A DNA stretch of 5,546 nucleotides from Chitinophagaceae bacterium (GTDB lineage: Bacteria > Bacteroidota > Bacteroidia > Chitinophagales > Chitinophagaceae): contig JAOQAL010000756.1 in NCBI GenBank assembly GCA_025963615.1, positions 1 through 5,546 of the forward strand, written 5' to 3'. Under the pieces are notes generated by a model, which worked only from the letters and a program-made list of their open reading frames with translations, was not told the DNA's origin and ran no database searches. Below, one piece after another: positions 1 to 5,546 of the stretch. Numbering within the stretch: the first letter of the stretch is position 1; each line of letters begins with the position of its first letter. Both the position numbers and the translations under genes were made by a program.

Positions 1-3000
1 GGAAACCTGGCGAATTATTGGGCATTTGCAAAGTCCTGTTTGAAGAACTTCACGCTTTAGGATTTAGTGATCTCAGGAATGCAATGATCAATATCTACCA
101 GGATGATAAAGGGTTCTTTCTGAATTATGATTTTTCCAGGGATCTTAATCCCAGCATCACTAATTTTCCTTCTTATGACTGTCACCCCTTAATTGAAAAC
201 GTCACCAGGCAGATCAGAAAAAGCCGTGATGCCTTTGCCAAAATTGTCCTTACCGGCGAAGAATTAGAAAGCTGGAAAGATTTCAGGAAAGAAAATGGGG
301 AACTACCTGATCCGGAATTGGAAAAGAGCTCTGCACTTTACTACTATTTTTATTCTGTTGGAATCGGCGCCGTGGGTATTTCCACTTTCGAACCGGTTAC
401 TGGAGAACAACTGGAAATACTGAAACGATTCAGAAATGTATTTGACCTGGCATATCGCCGTTATACCGATATTGAACAGGCAGAAACGCAGACCCGGGAA
501 GCACAAATTGAAGCGGCATTGGAAAGAGTACGCTCAAGAGCCATGTCCATGCAAACTTCAGAAGAATTAAATGCATTGATCGGAATTGTCTTTACTGAAT
601 TAACTAAACTTGATCTGGTTCTTACCCGTTGCGTCATTATGATTTATAATCCTGAGACCTATGACGCAAGATGGTGGATGGCTAATTCTGAAGCTCCGGA
701 AGAACCAATGAATTTTTTGGTGAAATATCATGAGCTGCCACCTAACCTGGCTTATTTCAAAGGATGGCAGGAACGGGTATTAAGATGGCAATACATTTTA
801 GAAGGAATAGTCAAAAAAGAATGGGATGATTTTATTTTTTCGGAAACAGAATTGTCTCTGCTACCTGATTTCGTAATAGCAGGTATGAAGGCACCTCGCC
901 GGGTATATTTAAATGCATCATTCAATAATTTTGGCAATTTGACTTTAGCAGGTCTTGAACCCCTGTCAAATGAACATTTTGACATTTTGCTTCGCTTCGC
1001 TAAAGTTTTTGATTTAACATATACCCGCTTCAATGATTTGAAACAGGCTGAAGCGCAGGCAAAGGAAGCACAAATAGAACTGGCATTGGAAAGAGTTCGG
1101 GCAAGAACAATGGCGATGCAAAAGAGCAGTGAACTTAGGGAAGTAGCTGCTGTAGTGTTTGAACAAATGGGACAATTTGATTTTGATGCCTTTATGTCTC
1201 TGATTGTTCTTCACGATAAAGCAACCCGTGATTATGAATGTTGGATGCCAGCCCATATACAGACGGTGCTTCCTCATAATTACCGGGTTCCTTATTTTGA
1301 TCATCCGTTTCACAAATTATTTATTGATTCCCTCCAGGAAGGTATCCCTTACAAAGTCCTGGAACTTTCAGGGGAAACCAAGAGAACTTATGACGAATTG
1401 TTTTTTACTCTTACAGACTTTAAAAATATTCCTGAATCAGCTAAGCAAATGATGACTGAAACAGGAGGTTGCAGCATTTCTTCCGCCTATATGAATTATG
1501 GTTCAATTGAGGCAATAGGAGCTGAACCGCTTTCCAAAGACAATGCAACGATTCTTCAGCGTTTCGCAAAAGTTTTTGAACAGACTTATACAAGATTCCT
1601 CGACCTCCAAAAAGCCGAAGCACAAACAAGAGAAGCACAGAGGGAAGCAGCGTTGGAAAGAGTACGTGCCAAAACCATGGCTATGCATAACAGCGATGAT
1701 GTAGGCACAGCAACAGCAACTATGTTTACTGAACTGGAAAAACTGGGTATCGAAAATTTGCGTGGTGGCATTACCAATATCCGTCATGATCAAACCCAGG
1801 AAGTCTGGTCTGTAAATAATATGATTGATGGAAAACTGGTAAGTGGCCTTGGCATATTCGACATGAATGCCCATGTTTTTTGGAAGCTTCTATATAAAGG
1901 ATGGGAGAATAAAGAAGATTTCCTTTACTACCACCTGGCCGGTAAGGAAAAAGAAGATTACATTAAAATATTAAACACATTGCCGAACTACCTGGCGGAG
2001 CCGATTCATGAATTTCCAGATGTTAGTATTCAAGTCTATTATTTTGGAGAGGGGGCCGTGTGGATGTTTTCTTTGCAGCCGCACTCGGAAGGAGATAAGC
2101 AGCTAATGAAGCGTTTCACTTCTGTTTTCTCCCTCACGTTCCGAAGGTACCAGGATTTAAAGAAAGCCGAAGCACAACTAAGAGAAACGCAAATAGAAGC
2201 CGCATTGGAAAGAGTGAGAAGCCGTACGATGGCCATGCAAAAAAGTGAGGAGCTCGCAGAAACGGCTGCTGTGGTATTCAAACAAATGATTGACTTGGGA
2301 ATTTCACCAAACCGCCTGTACATCAGTATAATTCATGATGACAGCGGCGACCTGGAATTCTGGATAACGGATGAAGACGGAAATAAAGTCAGCAATAAAT
2401 ATATTGTAAATGTAAACAACAACATTTCTATTAAGAAAATGTTTGAAGGATGGGCTGCAAATAAAAAATCCCTCGTAATAGATATGCAGGGAGATCAATT
2501 GACGGACTGGCTTACCTATTGGAACAAAGAATTTCAGGTGCCTTTCAAACAGGGCCCTGAACAAAAACGCAGAATACAAAACATCGCCTATTTCTCCAAA
2601 GGCTTTATAGCGATCGCTTCACCTGATGACCAGCCGGTAGAAACAACTTTGCTGCTCGACCGTTTTGCAAAAGTATTTGATCTTACTTATACACGATTCA
2701 ATGATCTGCAACAGGCTGAAGCGCAGGCACGGGAAGCAAACATAGAAGCAGCTCTCGAAAAAGTTCGTGGTAAGGCGATGGCTATGCATGACAGTAAAGA
2801 CCTTTCTTCCACAGCAAGCATGGTGTTTACCGAGTTGAGAAAATTGCGCATTAGACCGATACGCTGTGGGGTGGGTCTTCTCAATAAAGAATCCCGAAAA
2901 GCACAATTATATTCTGCTACATCATCGGTTGAAGGCGATAGCCTTGCCTTGGTAGGGTGGGTCATATTATCTGGACATCCTGTATTGGAAAATATTTACG

Positions 3001-4682
3001 ATGCCTGGCTAAAAAAAGAAGATTATTTTCCTCTGTTGACTGGTGAGCAACTCAGATCCTATTACGAGTTGCTTTTATCGGGATTGTCAGTTCCTTCTGT
3101 TCCCGATGGGCAGTCAGGAGAAAAACAATATGGTCATTTCCTTCCTGTGTCGGTTGGTTGTCTGTATGCCTGGTCTGAAAATCCTTATAATGATACGGAG
3201 ATAAAAATTTTAAACCGCTTTGCTTCCATCGTTGATCTTACGTTCAGAAGATATATTGAATTACAAAAATCAGAAGCCAATACCAAGGAAGCCGTAAGGC
3301 AGGCATCACTGGATCGCGTACGGGCCGAGATAGCCTCTATGCGTACCACTCGCGATCTGGAAAAAATCACTCCATTGATTTGGAATGAACTCACTACACT
3401 GGGTGTTCCCTTTAACCGTTGCGGTGTTTTTATTATGGATGATACGCAGGAAATCATTCATACTTTCCTTTCTACACCGGAAGGGAAAGCTATTGCTGCA
3501 TTCCATATGCCCTACACGACACCTGGGAACATTTCACGGGTATTAGCTCATTGGAGGATTAAAAGGAATTATATCGATCATTGGAATGAAGCAGTCTTTG
3601 CTGAATTTGCCGGCACCCTGGTAAAACAAGGCGCGCTGACTTCACCCGACCTCTATTTGCAAACAATTCCTGCTGGCGGTTTTCATCTGCATTTTCTTCC
3701 TTTTTTACAGGGTATGCTGTACGTAGGCAATACAACAAGGTTGGGTGACGATGAAATTAAATTGATCCGGTCAGTTGCAGATGCTTTCTCCACAGCCTAT
3801 GCCCGCTATGAAGACTTCAATAAACTTGAATCGGCCAAATTACAAATAGAAAAAACCCTGGTTGATTTAAAGCAAGCCCAGGCACAATTGGTACAATCCG
3901 AAAAAATGGCTTCGCTGGGTGAACTTACCGCGGGCATCGCCCATGAAATTCAAAACCCACTCAACTTCGTTAATAATTTTTCAGATGTAAATACAGAATT
4001 AATTGAAGAATTGAAAAATGAATTGAAACAAGGAAATAACGACGAAGTAATCGCGATAGCGAACGACATCAAAGCAAACGAAGAAAAAATCAATCATCAT
4101 GGTAAACGTGCCGATGCCATTGTAAAAGGCATGCTGCAACATAGCCGCAGCAACAGCAGTATAAAAGAACCTGCCAATATCAATGCGCTGGCTGATGAGT
4201 ACCTGCGCCTCTCCTATCACGGTTTTCGTGCAAAAGATAAATTGTTTAACACAGCCATTCAAACTGATTTCGACAATACCATTAATAAAATAGATATAAT
4301 CGCACAAGATATTGCAAGGGTTTTGTTGAATCTTTACAACAATGCGTTTTATGCGGTGAATGAAAAAAAGAGAAGCGGCCTCCTGGCGCCCCAAGGGGGA
4401 AATGAAAACTTCCAAAATGTTTATGAGCCAAGTGTTTCAGTTGGCACAAAAAAGATAGGCGATCATGTTTTGATTACGGTGAAAGATAATGGCAACGGCA
4501 TTCCTGAAAAGATAGTTGATAAAATCTTTCAGCCATTTTTTACTACGAAGCCGACCGGCCAGGGAACCGGGTTGGGTTTGTCGCTAAGCTATGACATTGT
4601 CAAAGCGCATGGGGGAAAAATAAAAGTAACAACGAAAGAAGAAGAAGGAACGGAGTTTATTATACAATTGCCAACTTATTGA
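1..4682 (+). CDS. Multi-module soluble sensor histidine kinase, 5'-truncated by the window edge
   Basis: This is a sensor histidine kinase: it should autophosphorylate on His and pass the phosphate to a response regulator that is not in the window. About 1559 codons are visible, with the first whole codon at base 3. The frame is open to the left edge (K-P-G-E-L-L...), and these residues already match the inside of a sensor module, so the TTG at 18 is not the true start. Seven tandem sensor modules occupy 3-3839, then a coiled coil (3840-3905) leads into the kinase core. The H box (GIAHEIQNP) has its phosphoacceptor His at 3942-3944; the N box is NLYNNA (4329-4346); G1 is DNGNGIP (from 4485); the F box is FQPFFTTKP; G2 is GTGLGL (4563-4580). 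All key residues are present, so the core looks active. No membrane segment, receiver or DNA-binding domain is seen. The kinase call is firm. The GAF-like nature of the modules is inferred from size, layout and linkers, and their ligands are unknown. The stop is TGA at 4680-4682. Confidence 0.95.
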   Translation, partial: KPGELLGICKVLFEELHALGFSDLRNAMINIYQDDKGFFLNYDFSRDLNPSITNFPSYDCHPLIENVTRQIRKSRDAFAKIVLTGEELESWKDFRKENGELPDPELEKSSALYYYFYSVGIGAVGISTFEPVTGEQLEILKRFRNVFDLAYRRYTDIEQAETQTREAQIEAALERVRSRAMSMQTSEELNALIGIVFTELTKLDLVLTRCVIMIYNPETYDARWWMANSEAPEEPMNFLVKYHELPPNLAYFKGWQERVLRWQYILEGIVKKEWDDFIFSETELSLLPDFVIAGMKAPRRVYLNASFNNFGNLTLAGLEPLSNEHFDILLRFAKVFDLTYTRFNDLKQAEAQAKEAQIELALERVRARTMAMQKSSELREVAAVVFEQMGQFDFDAFMSLIVLHDKATRDYECWMPAHIQTVLPHNYRVPYFDHPFHKLFIDSLQEGIPYKVLELSGETKRTYDELFFTLTDFKNIPESAKQMMTETGGCSISSAYMNYGSIEAIGAEPLSKDNATILQRFAKVFEQTYTRFLDLQKAEAQTREAQREAALERVRAKTMAMHNSDDVGTATATMFTELEKLGIENLRGGITNIRHDQTQEVWSVNNMIDGKLVSGLGIFDMNAHVFWKLLYKGWENKEDFLYYHLAGKEKEDYIKILNTLPNYLAEPIHEFPDVSIQVYYFGEGAVWMFSLQPHSEGDKQLMKRFTSVFSLTFRRYQDLKKAEAQLRETQIEAALERVRSRTMAMQKSEELAETAAVVFKQMIDLGISPNRLYISIIHDDSGDLEFWITDEDGNKVSNKYIVNVNNNISIKKMFEGWAANKKSLVIDMQGDQLTDWLTYWNKEFQVPFKQGPEQKRRIQNIAYFSKGFIAIASPDDQPVETTLLLDRFAKVFDLTYTRFNDLQQAEAQAREANIEAALEKVRGKAMAMHDSKDLSSTASMVFTELRKLRIRPIRCGVGLLNKESRKAQLYSATSSVEGDSLALVGWVILSGHPVLENIYDAWLKKEDYFPLLTGEQLRSYYELLLSGLSVPSVPDGQSGEKQYGHFLPVSVGCLYAWSENPYNDTEIKILNRFASIVDLTFRRYIELQKSEANTKEAVRQASLDRVRAEIASMRTTRDLEKITPLIWNELTTLGVPFNRCGVFIMDDTQEIIHTFLSTPEGKAIAAFHMPYTTPGNISRVLAHWRIKRNYIDHWNEAVFAEFAGTLVKQGALTSPDLYLQTIPAGGFHLHFLPFLQGMLYVGNTTRLGDDEIKLIRSVADAFSTAYARYEDFNKLESAKLQIEKTLVDLKQAQAQLVQSEKMASLGELTAGIAHEIQNPLNFVNNFSDVNTELIEELKNELKQGNNDEVIAIANDIKANEEKINHHGKRADAIVKGMLQHSRSNSSIKEPANINALADEYLRLSYHGFRAKDKLFNTAIQTDFDNTINKIDIIAQDIARVLLNLYNNAFYAVNEKKRSGLLAPQGGNENFQNVYEPSVSVGTKKIGDHVLITVKDNGNGIPEKIVDKIFQPFFTTKPTGQGTGLGLSLSYDIVKAHGGKIKVTTKEEEGTEFIIQLPTY
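3..500 (+). repeat. Sensor module M0 (partial, N-terminal edge missing)
   Basis: This is the first visible sensor module of the kinase. It begins in what corresponds to the first helix of the domain (GICKVLFEELHALGF, aligned with GIVFTELTKLDL in M1), so its entry linker lies upstream of the window. It carries the shared G-x5-[W/Y] motif (LTGEELESW, Gly codon at 255, Trp codon at 273). It ends in an exit helix of the RRY subclass (VFDLAYRRYTDIEQAE). The fold is inferred to be GAF-like and no ligand can be assigned. Confidence 0.7.
501..1067 (+). repeat. Sensor module M1 (189 residues)
   Basis: The module opens with the canonical linker helix AQIEAALERVRSRAMSMQ. Its core has an Arg-Cys pair at the start of a hydrophobic strand (TRCVIMIY, Cys codon at 630), then a GW pair (YFKGW) and the G-x5-W motif (LEGIVKKEW, Gly codon at 804, Trp codon at 822). 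It ends in a TRF-subclass exit helix (RFAKVFDLTYTRFNDLKQAE). That exit is nearly identical to the one closing M4. The domain is inferred to be GAF-like. Confidence 0.72.
1068..1634 (+). repeat. Sensor module M2 (189 residues)
   Basis: The entry linker is AQIELALERVRARTMAMQ and the first domain helix is VAAVVFEQMGQF. The core diverges from the other modules and lacks the GW pair, but it keeps G-x5-Y (LSGETKRTY, Gly codon at 1371, Tyr codon at 1389). The exit helix is of the TRF subclass (RFAKVFEQTYTRFLDLQKAE). The exact 189-residue spacing to both neighbouring junctions matches M1. Confidence 0.7.
1635..2186 (+). repeat. Sensor module M3 (184 residues)
   Basis: The entry linker is AQREAALERVRAKTMAMH, of the Met-His type, followed by the helix ATMFTELEKLGI. 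The core has a GW pair (LLYKGW) twelve residues before the Gly of G-x5-Y (LAGKEKEDY, Gly codon at 1941, Tyr codon at 1959). The exit helix is of the RRY subclass (VFSLTFRRYQDLKKAEAQ). The core is rich in aromatic residues. Its ligand is unknown. Confidence 0.7.
2187..2735 (+). repeat. Sensor module M4 (183 residues)
   Basis: The entry linker is TQIEAALERVRSRTMAMQ, close to the consensus for these linkers. The core carries a GW pair (MFEGW) and G-x5-W (MQGDQLTDW, Gly codon at 2490, Trp codon at 2508), and an acidic turn (DEDGN) after the second strand. The exit helix is of the TRF subclass (RFAKVFDLTYTRFNDLQQAE) and matches the end of M1 at protein level and largely at DNA level. Confidence 0.7.
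2736..3290 (+). repeat. Sensor module M5 (185 residues)
   Basis: The entry linker is slightly degraded (ANIEAALEKVRGKAMAMH) and of the Met-His type. The first helix is SMVFTELRKLRI, followed by an Arg-Cys pair (IRCGVGLL, Cys codon at 2865). G-x5-Y is present (LTGEQLRSY, Gly codon at 3042, Tyr codon at 3060) and is preceded by an AW pair. The exit helix is of the RRY subclass (IVDLTFRRYIELQKSEA). Confidence 0.7.
3291..3839 (+). repeat. Sensor module M6, kinase-proximal and most divergent
   Basis: The entry linker is the least like the consensus (AVRQASLDRVRAEIASMR). It keeps an Arg-Cys pair (NRCGVFIM, Cys codon at 3420) and a Trp in the GW position (VLAHW), but lacks the G-x5-[W/Y] motif found in M0-M5. 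Its exit (AFSTAYARYEDFNKLESAK) fits neither junction subclass cleanly and feeds the coiled coil before the H box. Its position suggests that it relays signals from the other modules into the kinase dimerisation helices. Confidence 0.65.
3840..4679 (+). other. Kinase core: signalling coiled coil, HisKA dimerisation domain and HATPase_c domain
   Basis: A charged, Gln-rich coiled coil (LQIEKTLVDLKQAQAQLVQ) runs into MASLGELTAGIAHEIQNP. The phosphoacceptor His is at 3942-3944. The H-E-x-x-N pattern that follows it fits the Glu and Asn used for phosphotransfer and phosphatase activity in HisKA kinases. A second dimerisation helix contains INHHGKRADAIVKGMLQHS. The ATP-binding domain has NLYNNA, DNGNGIP, FQPFFTTKP and GTGLGLSLSYDIVKAHGG, in the normal order and spacing. 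A loop between the N box and G1 is longer and more GC-rich than its surroundings. The protein stops shortly after the last strand (EFIIQLPTY), with no C-terminal receiver domain. Confidence 0.95.
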
Positions 4683-4687
4683 TAAAA
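4683..4687 (+). promoter_or_regulatory. Five-base A-rich intercistronic gap serving as translation leader
   Basis: Only TAAAA separates the kinase stop codon (TGA, 4680-4682) from the next ATG (4688). No GGAGG-like Shine-Dalgarno lies at a usable distance; the nearest purine-rich run is more than 30 bases upstream inside the kinase gene. A-rich leaders without a Shine-Dalgarno are common in Bacteroidota. The gap leaves no room for a promoter or terminator, so coupled or shared translation from one transcript is likely. Confidence 0.5.
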
Positions 4688-5546
4688 ATGAAAACTTGTA
4701 CCCGAATAACATTGTTCTTGTTAGTACCCGCATTCATTCATGCACAGCAAAGCGTAGCCGACAGCCTGAGAAAAGTTTTAAATAACGCAATTAGCGATTC
4801 CATGCGTTATGCCGCGGACAAAGAACTTTATAATTATTATGAAGAGTTAAACAGGGATTCTGCTCTTTATTATGCTGAGCAGAATTTAATGTTGGCCAGG
4901 AAAAATAATAAAAAACTTATTGAGGTATTCGCCCTGGATATTAAAGGCTATCAGTTGTTGCACCTGGGGCGGTATTCAGAATCCCTGCAATGCCTGCTTC
5001 AGGCATTTAGAATTGCTGAAGAACCTGAAAATGATAAGGAAGAAACCTGGAGACTTTCCACACAGCCTTCGCCCGGCAAAAACAGGCTTCTAATGCTCGC
5101 CATAACACACCACATGTTTGGTATCCTGATGTGGCAAACAAAAAATAGCGAGCAGGAGATTTTCCATTTCAAAGAGGCCAGGAGAATTGCCGGTGAAATC
5201 GGTAACCAATTTCGTTTGCTGCTTGCGAATATGAATCTTGGAAACAGCTATTTAACAATTAACCAAACTGACTCTTCCTTTTTTTATGCCAAGGAGGCTG
5301 AGCGTATTGCATTACAGACCGGAATGAAAAAATATCTTGGCCAAATCTTTTCCATCTTAGGAGAGATCTGCCTGAACCGGGGAGACAAATTATCAGCAAA
5401 GCGATATTTTAACCAGGGCGTTCAAACTTCAATAGACCAAAACAACCTGAGCAGCCTGAGCAGAAATTATTTACGGCTGATACGATATTACCTGCTGGAA
5501 GGGCAAAAAGATTCATCCCTTAAATATGCATTAAAACATCTGCGGA
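4688..5546 (+). CDS. Exported TPR-repeat protein, 3'-truncated by the window edge
   Basis: This frame is open from ATG 4688 to the window end (286 codons plus one base). The N terminus (MKTCTRITLFLLVPAFIHAQ) is a Sec-type signal peptide: Lys/Arg early, a hydrophobic stretch at about residues 7-17, and likely cleavage after Ala19. The rest is helical and fits about six TPR-like hairpins near residues 37-73, 76-112, 134-171, 175-211, 215-251 and 255 onward. The best TPR matches are LGNSYLTINQTDSSFFYAKE and LGEICLNRGDKLSAKRYF. A charged loop at about 113-133 separates the second and third hairpins. TPR arrays are protein-interaction scaffolds, here probably periplasmic. In Bacteroidota such N-terminal regions often precede a membrane helix and a histidine kinase or LuxR-type output, but that part is not visible. 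The five-base gap suggests co-transcription with the kinase. The signal peptide and TPR calls are fairly firm; the function is open. Confidence 0.88.
   Translation, partial: MKTCTRITLFLLVPAFIHAQQSVADSLRKVLNNAISDSMRYAADKELYNYYEELNRDSALYYAEQNLMLARKNNKKLIEVFALDIKGYQLLHLGRYSESLQCLLQAFRIAEEPENDKEETWRLSTQPSPGKNRLLMLAITHHMFGILMWQTKNSEQEIFHFKEARRIAGEIGNQFRLLLANMNLGNSYLTINQTDSSFFYAKEAERIALQTGMKKYLGQIFSILGEICLNRGDKLSAKRYFNQGVQTSIDQNNLSSLSRNYLRLIRYYLLEGQKDSSLKYALKHLR

Larger units (their letters stand above)
516..2215 (+). repeat. Fourfold recurring 14-bp motif GCATTGGAAAGAGT in the module linkers
   Basis: The motif occurs exactly at 516-529, 1083-1096 and 2202-2215. At 1650-1663 it occurs with one change (GCG for GCA). 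It encodes A-L-E-R and the first bases of Val in each linker helix. Spacing is 567, 567 and 552 bases, always a whole number of codons. The equivalent linkers at about 2751 and 3306 keep the protein pattern but not the DNA identity. It is a trace of module duplication, not a mobile element. Confidence 0.7.

Noticed and set aside
18..20. TTG as the start codon of the kinase
   Set aside because: The frame stays open upstream to the window edge, and the upstream residues continue the module's first helix, so this TTG is an internal Leu codon.
1204..1452. 82-codon plus-strand frame inside module M2
   Set aside because: It is out of frame within a well-supported coding region, and the translation has no domain or plausible leader.
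516..2215. Regularly spaced short repeats as a CRISPR-like array
   Set aside because: The spacing is 552-567 bases, the repeats are in frame and encode a conserved protein helix, so they are domain repeats.
1503..2965. Minus-strand open frames with similar Cys- and Ser-rich segments recurring at each module junction
   Set aside because: Their similarity to each other only reflects the antisense of the repeated linker helices. They have no independent coding evidence.
3999..4415. 138-codon open frame on the minus strand across the kinase core
   Set aside because: It lies wholly opposite conserved HisKA and HATPase_c sequence, and its translation has no recognisable domain. It is a shadow of the kinase gene.
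4600..4690. Promoter or terminator between the two genes
   Set aside because: The gap is five bases and no hairpin with a T-run or clear Bacteroidota -7/-33 promoter pair was seen at the kinase end.

Overview
The window is almost wholly coding on the + strand. It looks like a piece of a Bacteroidota chromosome, most likely Chitinophagaceae or a relative. This rests on three things: moderately AT-rich DNA (about 40% GC by eye); a start codon preceded only by an A-rich leader with no Shine-Dalgarno; and a kinase core and linker helix (ALERVRSRTMAMQKSEEL type) that I recognise from that phylum. The taxonomic call is from recall and was not searched.

Bases 1-4682 hold most of one very large soluble sensor histidine kinase. 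Its 5' end lies outside the window: the reading frame is open to the left edge, and the first visible residues already sit inside a sensor module. Seven tandem sensor modules of about 183-189 residues (called M0-M6 here) are followed by a short coiled coil and a complete HisKA/HATPase_c core with H, N, G1, F and G2 boxes. No transmembrane segment or signal peptide is seen, so the visible part should be cytoplasmic. The modules have diverged strongly in their cores. They share near-identical helical junctions and a G-x5-[W/Y] motif that six of the seven keep. The junction sequences sort the modules into two subclasses.

Five bases after the kinase stop codon, a second gene starts at 4688 and runs off the right edge. 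It encodes an exported protein with a Sec-type signal peptide followed by about six TPR-like helical hairpins. The close spacing suggests one transcript. A reasonable inference is a signalling operon that pairs a cytoplasmic multi-sensor kinase with a periplasmic TPR protein, which may itself continue into a membrane segment and an output domain beyond the window. No response regulator, RNA gene, mobile element, CRISPR array or terminator is visible, and there is no gene-free stretch longer than 5 bases.
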